From assembly GCA_014621425.1 (NCBI GenBank), contig JAANBB010000010.1:186001-250000 (forward strand): DNA of 64,000 nt, in the 5' to 3' direction. This DNA is from Cylindrodendrum hubeiense (taxonomy: Eukaryota; Ascomycota; Sordariomycetes; Hypocreales; Nectriaceae). Below, in pieces: positions 22,087 to 33,469 of the stretch. Position numbers and translations under genes: made by a program. The notes beneath the pieces were generated by a model. It saw nothing but the letters and a program-made list of their open reading frames with translations, did no database searches and was not told where the DNA came from. Numbering within the stretch: the first letter of the stretch is position 1; every line of letters starts with the position of its first letter.

Positions 22087-23478
22087 ATGGAGAGAGGCTT
22101 GGAAATCCCGAAATTCGTCATCGACCTCTCGAAGCCGCCCGAGGCCCGTTATGCTCACATAGTCCCGCACTTCCAAGCGCAAATCGACAATTGTGATCTA
22201 TCCGGCCTATTCCATGGCCTCCTGCGCGATCTTACTGGCCCAAAGATTGGAAAATGCTTGAGTGCCTTAGCTCGACTGTCTATGCGTCGATTATACATGG
22301 CTGAAGAGTCAGCAGAGTTGGTGGGCATCTCCAAGGCGACTGGCATTCCAATGCATGTTCTCGTCGGCTTCAATGTCATCCTGGACTTATTACTCGGGTG
22401 CACCAGTGGTGGCGTCCGCACAATTTCCCCAGGAATCTCTTCGCCAAATCTACAAACTCAAATGCTTCACTTCCGCACATTAGACTGGGGAATGGACCAG
22501 CTGCGGAAAATCATCGTGGAGCTTGACTTCGTTCGCTCTGACGGCGGGCCCGTCATCGCTACGACAGTAACGTATCTTGGATATGTGGGTGTATTGACTG
22601 GCGTGAGGAAGGGCTTGAGTATGAGTCTTAACTTTCGGCCCTACCATGCTCGGAACTCATGGCGACAGAGGGCATCGTTTCGTTGGCAACAAGCCATGGT
22701 TATACTTGGCTTGCGGCAGTCAATATCCAGTGTTCTGCGAGGATTCCTCTTGGGGCCTGCCCAGTCAAACCAGGAGGGGGTAGCTAAACGAAGCAGCCGA
22801 CTGGTGGTGAATGAAAAAGACGTTGAAGAAGTCCAGGACGATTACATCCAGGCCATTTTGTCCACCCAAGCAACCTCGCCATCAACAGCTGCATACCTCA
22901 TTTTATGCAGGCCAGACAAAGTTTTTATCATCGAAAAAGATCACCGTCAGGCCTCAATTCGACAATCGGATACTTTTTTGACTGCGTATAACCATGACGC
23001 AAGCGATGAAGTTCAACTTCAACAGCGGGAGCGACAGGAAGCGGCCTCTGAGACCGAACTAGAAGAGTCGCAACAACTACAAGAAGCGGTTTCTGAGATC
23101 GAAGTAGACCAGTCGGAGCAACGACAAGAAGCGACCTCTGATATTGAATCTCAAAATACTTCCGATGACTCATGTGAAGAGGATGCTATTGGAATGACCA
23201 CCATTCTGAGTTACTCTTTTGATAGAAAGACCTGCCTCGACGAGATGTGGGAGGATCAGGTGCGCGCTTGCCAACAGCTACACCAGCGACAGGACAAAGT
23301 GGTGACACTGGATGACGTGAAGCTATTTCTGAAAGACGAAGACATTAGCAACGACGAGACTCACTATGCTGTTATAATGGATCCGAAGGCTGGTACAATC
23401 CTTTGGCGGAGGGCTTATGAGGCTGATGAGTCTAGCGAGTCTGATGAATCTACTGAATTTGATGAGGCTAATAATTGA
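22087..23478 (+). CDS. Acid ceramidase / NAAA-like Ntn hydrolase with acidic insertion
   Basis: Single exon, 463 aa from ATG 22087 (a longer frame exists only with a non-ATG start). The N-terminal segment ERGLEIPKFVIDLSKPPEARY is typical of the ceramidase/N-acylethanolamine amidase family. The catalytic cysteine lies in LLGCTSGG (Cys105), the position where family proenzymes cleave themselves to expose the nucleophile. It is followed by the FRTLDWGMD motif and VTYLGYVGVLTGVRKG. In the C-terminal half, residues about 320-375 form a Gln/Glu-rich, imperfectly repeated stretch (EATSETE/EAVSEIE type) not expected in the family core; the tail is also acidic. Family members hydrolyse amide bonds of N-acyl lipids in acidic compartments, but here no signal peptide is visible, so location is unclear. 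Family call is good, substrate unknown. Confidence 0.82.
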   Translation: MERGLEIPKFVIDLSKPPEARYAHIVPHFQAQIDNCDLSGLFHGLLRDLTGPKIGKCLSALARLSMRRLYMAEESAELVGISKATGIPMHVLVGFNVILDLLLGCTSGGVRTISPGISSPNLQTQMLHFRTLDWGMDQLRKIIVELDFVRSDGGPVIATTVTYLGYVGVLTGVRKGLSMSLNFRPYHARNSWRQRASFRWQQAMVILGLRQSISSVLRGFLLGPAQSNQEGVAKRSSRLVVNEKDVEEVQDDYIQAILSTQATSPSTAAYLILCRPDKVFIIEKDHRQASIRQSDTFLTAYNHDASDEVQLQQRERQEAASETELEESQQLQEAVSEIEVDQSEQRQEATSDIESQNTSDDSCEEDAIGMTTILSYSFDRKTCLDEMWEDQVRACQQLHQRQDKVVTLDDVKLFLKDEDISNDETHYAVIMDPKAGTILWRRAYEADESSESDESTEFDEANN

Positions 23479-23740
23479 TGCGATACTACCGGGGAGTTAA
23501 GAGGAGTCACCACGGGACATGAGGTGGTAAAGGTTAATATTGCATAATTTGTCTTCGATCTCAGCTCTGTTCTTTTTTTCTGTAGCAATAAATGATTAAA
23601 AAGCTATATATCTATCTTCAATTACAACCCAAACTCAAAGAAAATACTGTATGCGTTTACATGTGCTCAACGAGGGAGCTATACCAAGAGGGGAGATCTC
23701 CAACACGATTTCACCAAGGGCCCAACACCACCCACTCAGC

Positions 23741-25091
23741 CTATATCCTGGCCATGATTCCTTTGGGAGATACCAGTTTAATCGACAGCGCAACAAAGCC
23801 GCCAACCAGGCACATGACTCCGCTGAATATGGATACTTGAAGGAAGCCTCCATATTTATTAACCAGTACCCCGTTAATTGGGGGGCCAATCAAGGCTGCA
23901 GTTGAGCTCACAGCCATTCCCATTCCCATGTAGGATCCAATATCCCGGGGGTCTTTTGGGCATGTGGAAACCGCCGCAGCGCATCCAGAGATGATCATGC
24001 CGGAGGAAAAGCCGAAAAAGATGGAGTAAACCACTAACCCTGCCGTGCTTTTCGCCGTGTTCAGACACAGGATGACAATTCCGTTGGTCAGACCCGCGAG
24101 CAGGAGCATATTAAACGGCCCGAACTTGTCCGCGAGCACGCCCGGAATTATGCGGCCAAATGTGGAGGCGCCGTTGATAATTGCAAGCAAATATGAGGCA
24201 AGCGTTTCGTCCATGCCTCTGGAGACGGCATAAGTCGGGATGAAGAATAGCGGCGTGAACATGCCGAGGATCAAAAAGAACATGGCAATTATCAGGAGGT
24301 TGTACTCGACTTGCTTGAAAGCTGCCTTGATGAAAAACGTCGTTGGTCTCGGCGGTAGGCGGGCTGTGACGGCCACACACGCGAAGGCAAGGAGTGGGAG
24401 CATGATGAAGCCGATGATCCGCACAGTCCATCCGAATCCCAACGAGGATTTGGTGAGCATCCTTGACAGGGCAATGGGAATGACGACGCCGCCAATGGAT
24501 GACCCAGATATGGCGACGCCCAATGCAGCAGCTCGTTTCTTTTCAAAGTGTTGAGAGAGTGCCGCCAAGGATGGGAACGTTAACAGACCCATGGCGGTGC
24601 CCATCAAGACGCCCTGGGCAAGCATAAAGTGCCAATACTCGGTGCATATGCTCACCATCATTATAGCAAAGAGGTAGAGGAGTGCGGCTGGTCGGAGAAT
24701 CTATCCATGTGTTAGTGGACTCAATCGAGCATTACCAAAACCGGGGACATACCCATGCGCCGTAACGGTCGAACAGCGGTCCTCCTACTGCGCCTGCTGC
24801 AAACTGGAGAAAGGCGGCGATGGATCCTATCCAGGCGACCTTGTCTTCCGATTCGTGCTGCAGCTGGTGCGTCATGTAATACTGCTGAAAGATGCCAAAC
24901 GAGTTTGCGAAGCCCAGTGCCGAGAAGGAGATGAATCCAGCGCCGGCGGCAACAGTCCATGCTCGAACGCCTCCATCAGGCGCTTCTCCGAAATCGGTAG
25001 AGGCCTTTTCTGGGTCGATTCCCACAGTTGTCATGGGAATCGACTCGTCGCTTCCAGGAGAGGCTGGAGGGCTTTTTGCTGCAGCGGCCAT
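23741..25091 (-). CDS. MFS transporter, monocarboxylate-porter type
   Basis: Exons are 25091-24753 and 24700-23741 with a 52-bp intron; 432 aa. A cytoplasmic N-terminus of about 45 residues is followed by the family entry motif APDGGVRAWTVAAGAGF, here the fungal MCT (SLC16-like) signature. Then come about twelve hydrophobic segments, with FDRYGAWILRPA at the loop 2-3 position and DKFGPFNMLL in the loop after helix 8. The protein should move small acids or related metabolites across the plasma membrane by proton symport, though many fungal members are uncharacterised. It is divergent from a Zn2Cys6 regulator, with 497 bp between start codons, so the regulator may control this porter. The transport substrate is not deducible. 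Confidence 0.88.
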
Positions 25092-25588
25092 GATGTATGA
25101 GCAGATGGTTGGTTGCGTTTGTGGACGAAGATGGGAGCGAGGAGTAGCTTTTGGAATGGGCTGGTCGGTAGAGCTGCGTGTTAGAGAGTACTTCGAGACG
25201 AGCGAGTACAAAAGACAGGCTTGGCAAATATTGCATTTATAGCCATGATTAATAAAATCATGTCCGATTTCTTTGCTCCTTTTCGCCCTGTCGGGGATAG
25301 CATCAATCGGGCATGAGACAGCGGCACGGACTCGGAGACGCCTCCACCAATCAGATGTCGACAATGCTCGGTCAATGGCGGGCGGCGCGGACCAAAGACG
25401 CAATTGCCGACTCCGACTGATCATCTTCATCCAGCTTTTATCTCCTCAGCCTTCTTTTCTTCCTTCCACAGGCTACACAGCTGCAAGATCCGCCGGAGAT
25501 ACTGTGACGTTTGCAGCACCGTCCGAGGCATCCCCGGGCGCATTTGAACCTCTCCACTCCCACCACGAGTGGCCAGGAAGCAAACACC
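25092..25588. promoter_or_regulatory. Divergent promoter, MCT-type porter / Zn2Cys6 regulator
   Basis: These 497 bp lie between two outward-facing start codons. No clear repeat is seen. Short frames on both strands read through this DNA but have no domain content. Confidence 0.45.
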
Positions 25589-28067
25589 ATGGCAGAGTCC
25601 GAAGCCGCCCCCGAACGTCGCCGGAGACGGCCAGCAATGTAGGTGGAAATCCACTCGGGGTTGTCTCTACGTGCGCTGACACCAGGTGAACTCCAGCTCG
25701 TGCTCTCTCTGCAGGCGACGCAAGATCCGGTGCAATCGAGAAACTCCCTGCAACAACTGCGTGCGGTCCAAGAACGAGCAATGCATCTACGAGATCCATC
25801 CGTCTCAACCTCCGCGGCAGCCTCCGCGGCAGCATCTTGGCCAAAGCAACCCCGTCAAAGCTGCCCTGGCGCAACTACCCCGACAGCTTCACTTAATAGC
25901 ACCCGTCGATACAGCTTCCAATTCAAGTGCAAGCTCTGCCTCTGCCGTCTCAGGTCATCTTCCCGGTTCGTCAGGGCCAAGTTCAACAAGCGCATCGTCG
26001 CCAGCAGGTCCAACTCTTACTCAAGACGTCGAGTCCATGAGGAGTCGAATTCGGCAGCTCGAAGATGCGTTAGCGAAATCAACAATCCAGTCTATCTACC
26101 CTTCCCCTCTCACTCCCGCTTCCAGTTCCAGCGTCGAAACGGCAACGTCGCGGCTTGCCGGGACTTTCCACCTCCACCACAGCACCATGTTCGGCCAGGC
26201 CCGGATCTCAAGCCGCAGCATCATGCACAAGACTCGCATGTTTGGCCAGAGTCACTGGATCAATGGGATTTCAATGGTAAGCTTCTGTCTCATCCACAGT
26301 GATTGCGCAACTATCATAACAGGCATCAGTACCTAGACATGTTTCGGGAGATCGAGCCGTTCGTGCTAGAGGATACATCGCGGGCAATGGCCGGCATCAA
26401 AAGATGTAAATCCCTAGGCAAGCTTATCAAATTGAGGCGGGCGCCTCTGTGGCCCTCGCCGCCAACCCCCGATTTGCCCTCAAAGGATGTCGCCGACAAG
26501 CTGGTCGAGTGCTACCTTCGGACATCGGAAAGCGTCTACCGAGTCGTACATATTCCCACCCTTATGAGGAACTATGAGGCACTTTGGATGCCCAATGCCA
26601 AGTCGGATCCCGCATTCTTGGTTCTACTAAAGCTAGTATTCGCCATCGGAGCCACTACATACGACTCCCAATTCTCCCTCCGTACCGATGCCATCCGGTG
26701 GGTGTACGAAGCTCAGACTTGGAACTCGGCACCGGAATTCAAGTCGAGGCTGAGCATGCAGTCACTGCAAATCAACATACTCCTCATCCTTGCCCGGGAA
26801 ACGGCAGGTGTTGGGAGAGACTTGGTCTGGGTTGCAGCCGGTGCACTATTCCGAACAGCAATGTACATGGGGCTGCATAGAGACCCCGCACATCTTTCAT
26901 CCCGGACAAAATTCACTGCCGAGATGCGCCGAAGGCTATGGAACGTGATTCTCGAGATCGGTTTGCAGTCAAGCATGAGTTCGGGAGGGGCTCCACTCAT
27001 CAGCCTCGACGACTTTGATGCCGAGCCCCCGGGTAATTTCGATGACGACCAGCTTCTTGATGAGGATGCTATACCAAAGCCGGACGACCAGTTCACTCAA
27101 GTGTCTATCTTGAGAGCTCTCTGCAGTACCTTTCCGATCCGTCTTGCGGTTGCCAAATTTTTGAATAACCTCAACTCCAACAGCACATACGAGGAAACTC
27201 TTCGACTTGATGCAGAGCTCCGCACCTCGTACAAAGACCTATGCCGAACCCTCAAGAAATTTGAATCGACAACCGGAGAATCTCCTTCACAATTTTCAAT
27301 GCGTCTAGTGGATTTCATTATGCGTCACTACCTGTCGTCCGTCCATGTTCCGTTTTTCGAGCGGGCATTGCACGAGACAGCCTATGCATATTCCAGGAAG
27401 GTAGTCATCGATGCCTCGCTCAACATCTGGTGCGCAGTGTATCCGGCCTCGTCTCTCAACGGTGCTGCCTCTTCAGAGGAAGACGACTTTGCGCGACTGG
27501 TTGCCTGTGGCGGTACACACTGTCGCACCATTGCCATGCAGGGAGCTTTACTCATTGGAGTGGAAGTTAAGTCTCAACTGCAGGAAGAAGAAAGCCTCGG
27601 TCCAGTTCGTTTACGGCCATCCCTGCTTCCCGTCGTCGAGGAAGCAAAGGCCTGGTGTTGGAGGTGTATTGAAGCCGGGGAGACGAACATCAAGGGCTAT
27701 TTGGTCCTGTGCATGCTTTCTGCGCAGGTTGACGGGCTCTTACGAGGCCTATATAGGAGCGAGTTTCCGAAAATTCTGATCGAGGCTGTTGAAAAGGCTG
27801 AAGAAAATGCTTCATTGATACTCGAAGAAAAGGCAGCGCTTGGCGAACCCGAGGAAGCTGCATATGGACTTACCCAGATGTCTCTGGATACAACTCCCGA
27901 GCTAATAGAAGGTTGGGACTTTATGGTAAATGAACGCCAGTCAAACCACCATATACATCGCTAACAATCGATATCAGATGGCAGATACTGAGCTCAACTT
28001 CAGCAGCATGGACCCAGCAAGCTGGATGCTCAACGACGGAGTGACTCAGGAGGCACCAATTTGGTAG
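25589..28067 (+). CDS. Zn2Cys6 transcription factor with fungal-specific regulatory domain
   Basis: Exons are 25589-25638, 25697-26276, 26330-27925 and 27978-28067; 771 aa. The zinc cluster spans the first intron: Cys19, 22, 29, 35, 38 and 46 (C-x2-C-x6-C-x5-C-x2-C-x7-C), with the basic RRRKIRC block. A Ser/Pro/Gln-rich linker is followed by a short coiled coil (MRSRIRQLEDAL). From about residue 211 comes the fungal_trans domain: DMFREIEPFVLEDTSRA, VECYLRTSESVYRVVHIPT, YMGLHRDP and MRRRLWNVILE. Proteins like this bind CGG-containing sites as dimers and activate catabolic or secondary-metabolite genes. It sits divergently next to the MCT-type porter, its most likely target. Acceptors for introns 1 and 2 were chosen over nearer AGs because only these keep the frame. 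The 3' end lies 19 bp from the convergent neighbour. Confidence 0.88.
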
Positions 28068-28086
28068 CAAACAGTTGAGGAGGATG

Positions 28087-29344
28087 TCAAGTTTCGATCC
28101 TATCTTCATTAGAGCCACATTTTGGTTTGTCTTGATAATTTGCCACATCAGGGGAAGGCTCCCGGGTGGCTTCTGGTTTATTACCGCCATTCCGTTGTCG
28201 CCATATGGCAATCTTTCCAACTTCCCCTTCCGTCCCTCCCCAAGTCCGTCCTTTTAGATGTCTCAGGCACAACTCCTTTCCCTCGTCAGGATAGTATAAC
28301 CAGCTCGCCCACTTTGTCCACTGCAATACCTCGTTAGTCATTACTCGCGTGACAGGTTTATCCGTCATTCGTAGCATGCGCATCGGTCGAAGCCAAGAAA
28401 TATTTTCCAATTCGGAGCGTTCAGATCCAGAGAGGGAAAGCCCTAGGGTGAAATTTTAAGAAATAGCTTACCTGTCCTTCCTTCATTTGCGACCTGGCAC
28501 GCTGCCCAATCTTGTCTTCGACAAAGTCCCCGCGAAGCATGGCCAGGCGCGTAGGGAAGACGCGTTCCAGGTAATGTGCGGTAGATGCGACATGCGGCTT
28601 GTCATGCCAAAAGAAGAGTGGCGTCAATGGGATTTTGACGTCCGGATCTGATGCGGGACTGAAGTCGCGCTTCAGTGAGGCTGTCAACTCCCTGAGGGTG
28701 GGGAACTCGACAACGTCTGATGAAGTGGCGTATGATAGCATGCGCATTGCAGGAAGACAGACATACTTTATGGGGGCTTCCGGGACTGACTCGGAAGCTC
28801 CCATAATTAGCAGCAGGGGATCAATGGGAAAGTCGGAGACCAAAGCCCAGTCATGCTGCTGGACCCAGACATATGGAGTCTCGGTCGCCCTTAATGCCGA
28901 ACGGACAGCCAAACCAAAGCCAAGACGTCTTACAGGCTCTATGAACGTCACTTTCTTGTCTTGTGTCTGCGCAGTTGTGTAGTGCACAACATTGTCAGCC
29001 CTATTTAGACTACCAAACTCCGCCTCTGCGGATCTCTCAGTGAGAACAACAGTGTCGTTGTCCTCGTAATGACGGTTCAATACCAGTTTTTTGACATTCT
29101 CCTTGTAAAGAACGAAGTCTCTAGCTTGTTCAGAAGTGATGCAGCCCTTCTTTAGTCGGGCTGAAGGGGTGACTTGGTCATAGCCATCAAAGACAACGAT
29201 GACCCTACAGTCCACCAAGCTTGGGCAGTGACGGTCGAACGACTCCAGTATTGATGAGACGAGGTCTGTTGAAGGCGCAGATGGCGTCACTGATGTCGTT
29301 AAGATGACTGTCAATAGACTGCCGGTTCCTGCTGCCTCTGCCAT
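28087..29344 (-). CDS. Conserved-looking unknown protein, possibly glycosyltransferase-like
   Basis: Exons are 29344-28472 and 28320-28087 with a 151-bp intron; 368 aa. I do not recognise a firmly named family. The N-terminus (LLTVILTTSVTPSAPSTDL, then DCRVIVVFDGYDQV) resembles the first beta strand and nucleotide-binding loop of family-2-type glycosyltransferase folds. The middle has RRLGFGLAVRSALRATETPY followed by YVWVQQHDWALVSD, where HDW could stand in place of a DxD motif. The second exon supplies WTKWASWLYYPDEGKELCLRHL and a polar tail. No signal peptide or membrane segment is seen. The splice site was set by the strong branch (GACTAACG) and TTGCAG acceptor that restore the frame. A soluble sugar transferase is possible but unproven. 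Confidence 0.65.
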
Positions 29345-29620
29345 CCTGATTGAGTAGTGTTTGAGAAAACTCTAGAGCAGACAGAGGATATTCCTGTAAC
29401 CACAAATCGTCACGTGCCCTCCGCTACCCTAGACTTCTTCGAGGCCCCACGGCGGTCCCCAGCTACCTACCTTTCGACTGGAAGGGAAGATAGGAGACAA
29501 AATGAGTAACGAAACAAGCATCAAAGAAGAGGTCCAAAATTATTAATTCATTCGTGCAATTTCATTTGTGATATCATTGTGGTTTTACACGTCCCCCTAA
29601 CCTAGATTTACCTTCGCCTC

Positions 29621-31229
29621 TCACAACTTGCTGGGCAAAATGTTCCACTTGACACTCTTGACGGTGGTCCACTCATCAAGTGCCTCCTTTCCATTATCCC
29701 GACCAAACCCACTCTCCTTCACTCCGCCAAAGGGAGTGTTAGCATTGACAGTTCCCCAGGTGTTTACGGTAACTTGGCCAGACTCGATGCCCTCTGTAAC
29801 ACGGAACGCCTTGTTCAGGTCATTTGTGAAGACAGCAGAGCTGAGACCGTATAGAGTACCATTCGCCTTGGCGATAACCTCCTCCTCGGTCTTGAAGGGA
29901 GCGATGCTCGCGAACGGCCCAAAGATCTCCTCTTGCATGATGGGTGCATCCTGAGAGACATCGGCAAATGCGGTGTTGGCAAAGAAGTGACCCTCCTTTC
30001 CGATTCTCTCACCGCCGTGCAGAAGCTTCGCGCCGCTCTTCTTTCCCTTCTCAACGTACGCCAGCATCTTCTCGAGCTGACCCGCGTTCATTACAGGGCC
30101 CTTGGTGGTTTCTGACAGAAGGGGATCGCCATGGACTGCCTCGCGGCTGCGCTTGCTAAACTCCTCGACAAATTTCTTGTAGATGGTGTCCTGGACATAA
30201 ATGCGGCTGCCGGCTGCGCAGATCTGGCCGTTATTCACGGTGATGCCCAACGTAGTCCAGAGGAGCGCATTGTCCCAGTCGGCATCGTCAAAGACGATAG
30301 AAGGGCCCTTGCCTCCCAGCTCTAGAGTAATCTTCTTCAGGTTCGTTCGCGCCGAAGTGGCGAGAATCGACCGGCCCACTCCGGAGCTTCCGGTAAATGA
30401 GAGCTTCTTGACCTCCATGTGTTCGGCAAGCGCTTGGCCAGCAACAGCGCCGAGGCCGCACAGAATATTGACGACGCCAGGGGGGAAGCCCGCCTCGCTA
30501 ATAAGTTGGCCGAGCTTCTGGGCGTACAGGGGGCACATCTCTGGCGATTTGATGACCAATGTGTTTCCTGCTGCAAGTGCCGGAGCAACCTTCCAGATGG
30601 TAATCATTCTAGTTTGCCATGTTAGCCGCAATGGAATCACCGATGAGCAAGACGGGGAACGTACAATGGTGCATTCCAGGGCACGACGGCCGCGCAAACT
30701 CCAATGGGCTCACGTCGCGTGTATGCCATTCCCTGGGGGATTGACATGGAAACGCCATCGACCTTGTCAGCCCAGCCGGCAAAATATCGTAGAGTATCAA
30801 CAGACTGCGGGACGTGGAGGCCCAGCGAGTCCTTGTATAAAATTCCACCATCGACAGCCTCAAGCGACGCGAACTCGGTAGCATCCCTCTCGATGAGGTC
30901 GGCGAGTTTGTTCAACAGGGCCCTCCTGGCGTTGGGCGACTCGTTTTTCCATGTCGCATACGCCTTTTTGGAGGACTGAACAGCTCGGTCGATGTCCTCG
31001 GTCTGTGCCGCTGCCACTGTTACGAGATGGGCGCGGGTGGATGGGTTCTCGATGTCTATGGTGCTGTTGCCGGTCGCGGGAACGAAAGCATTGTCGATGA
31101 AAAGCCCCGTGGACACTGCAATTTCTCTCTGTTAGGTGGCTGCAGATGCACAACGCAGGGGAGACGGGGAAACGCCAACGCACCCGCGATCTGGCGGCCT
31201 TCTGCGCCTGTTATAGTGACGGAGGCCAT
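29621..31229 (-). CDS. NAD(P)-dependent aldehyde dehydrogenase
   Basis: Exons are 31229-31184, 31115-30665 and 30608-29621; 494 aa, the usual length of the superfamily. Visible signatures are VVPWNAPL, the cofactor-binding FTGSSGVGRSI, the general base Glu in LELGGKGPS (about Glu262) and the catalytic Cys in NNGQICAAGSR (about Cys296). The C-terminal EEIFGPF and TPFGGVKESGFGRDNG motifs are also present. It should oxidise an aldehyde to the acid in the cytosol; relatives act on aliphatic or aromatic aldehydes and vanillin-like compounds. The short first exon (15 codons) is often missed but fits the family N-terminus. A TATATA at about 31376-31384 lies some 150 bp upstream. Neighbours give no clear pathway. 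The family call is firm; the substrate is not. Confidence 0.94.
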
Positions 31230-33469
31230 TGATTCGTCGTAGTAGCTTCGATTCTAGATGAAGGATGTGGAGAATGCACGGGGTTCTCGACAAGGGGGAT
31301 TCAGGTGGTGGTGATTCAAGCAGGGTCTTATCAAAAACAGCGTGATTCTGGAGCTGCATATTGCGCATCTACCTGTATATATTTGAGCTAATTTTACGGC
31401 AGTGAAACACGACTTGCCGGAACCCGGCTATGCCTTGTGTTTCCCATCAGCGGTTCCGCGTGGATAAACTATGCTGTGGATGAGTAATTCATGCGAATCG
31501 CGTAAGAATTCCCGAGGGCCCTCAATTCCGAGATCTGCCCCGCATTCTCAGCCCAATCCTGTTCTTATCTCGGTGGACGCTGGGGAAGTGGGTACGTGGA
31601 TAATTACTGAGCATTTCCGATTCCGAGCGCCGTTCCGATATCTGGTGCGCGGCCGGTACGTGACTCGGTCAAGATTGTCCGCACTCCGGTATTTCCGAGC
31701 AATATTCCGGATGACTCAGATCCGGCAATAGTATAATATCCCAGTTCATTGGAGCAGTTCACGAGATGTGAGAACCTGGCAGTGGCCTATAAGCATAGGT
31801 CGCTGCTGAGTATGTATCTGAAAGGAGGCCATCTCAAGCCACATAGTGAGCAGCATGTGAAACAGCGGCAGCAGTTCCAGAAGTCGGAAATGAAGATGAA
31901 GTTCATCACAATAGGCCCGAAGCTGGTTGACATGATCAGAATCAATTACGACATATCATCAGAAAAGGCACAGAATATGGATAACAACCTCTCGTGGGAA
32001 TCCTACATATGGGGCTCGCCAATGAGTGTGCATCAAGCTAAACCCGTTGTTGAGAAGGAAGCTTACAACGACCCTGTAATTCGCTAGCATTTTATTTGAC
32101 GTGCATAGGGCCGCTGGGAACCACTGCAGCCAGATATCGATTACTCCCGATCCAGATCAGCAGAACGAGCCAACCCCGATGAAGGCAGCGTCGGCGCATC
32201 CCACCATTGGAGAGTTCATCAGATTACTCAATGCACCCATCCCCCACCACCAAAGTCGAAATTTGCTTCCGAGAAGATAACGATGGAGTCCTGGATACGT
32301 GGCAGAGCTATGTGATCCACAAAGCTTATGGAGAACGCAGCCTCTAGAGGAAGTCCTATCCCGTCTGGTTCATGTCAGGTGGCGAAGGCAGACGAAGCAG
32401 GTAGTCCTCATTCCCAATGTGGCACAGAAAGCTTCACCTCTACAGGGTGTGTGATAAACGCGGCCACGCTATGCCTCGGAGGCGACATCAAGACCAGGGG
32501 AAATGATAAACGCGCGAAGCAGTCACTCAGAGTTGACACCTTAGCCTAAAAGATCACTTGACAATGATCTTCAATCATAGATCCGCAGTCAAGGAGTAGT
32601 CCTCCTCTTACCTTTCTGTCACAAAAAGTCGACATGGAATTCCTTTGTGCATCCTACAGACCTCTCGATGTTTCGGCAGGGATGGAGCTAAGGGCTAGCT
32701 CCGAGCAGACCATGTGGCAAAGGTCCAAGCACTTCAGCCTCTAGAGGCGCGAGGGGCATAGCCGTTCAATATCCAGGACGCTACCTATGTGAGCGGCAAA
32801 GACTCCACCTCCAGCAATGCTAGTCTCGCTCGAGCCATGGGTGGGAGAGGACGCAACATGGATGACTTCGCACATGCAAGACAATGAGAATACGCATGCT
32901 AGAAGGTATGACTCGGGAATTAGGGGACTGACTTTACCGCTGGGCAATATCGACATGCCCGCAAAACATGCTACAATAAGGTGATTATACCTAGACAGGC
33001 GACGCCACACCAAAATCCCACCTGCCTCCTAACAAGACCGATGTTCGACCGACCACGCCATGCATACACAGAAATAGGCCAGGCCATGTACATAGTACGC
33101 GACCTACGCCTCCTGTGCCCGGAAACCGTGTCGGAACACTGCTTGTGAGACTCTTCCGAATCCGGAACAGGTCTAACGCCCCGCATGGGCTCTTATCTTT
33201 AAGGCCATCTACGCCCCCCAGGCCTCCATGATAAGGTGTTACCTTAGAGCCAACGCTGGGCTTGGCCGTTGATTAGGTGCTCGGACTTGATTGGACGAGC
33301 CCCTGCAGATACGATGCCCGAAGCACGTTGACAGGCTCCGTGTAGCGTGTACAGAGGGCCGAATATCAGAATGGGCGCGTTTCAAGAATAGCATATAATA
33401 ATTAAGGCGTGCCACCACTATTCGAGTCGTAGAAGATTCTAGGGCAGGCTCTGTGATCAAGACTTCAAG
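31230..33469. other. Long intergenic region, no supportable gene
   Basis: A + strand frame at 31749-32087 (112 codons) shows no signal peptide, domain or intron continuity and is not called. Minus-strand frames at 32741-33013 and 33239-33574 are short and not recognisable. Possibly decayed DNA; no terminal repeats were noticed. Confidence 0.5.

Noticed and set aside
31749..32087. 112-codon + strand frame
   Set aside because: No recognisable domain, no signal peptide and no neighbouring exon; could be a decayed gene but cannot be supported.
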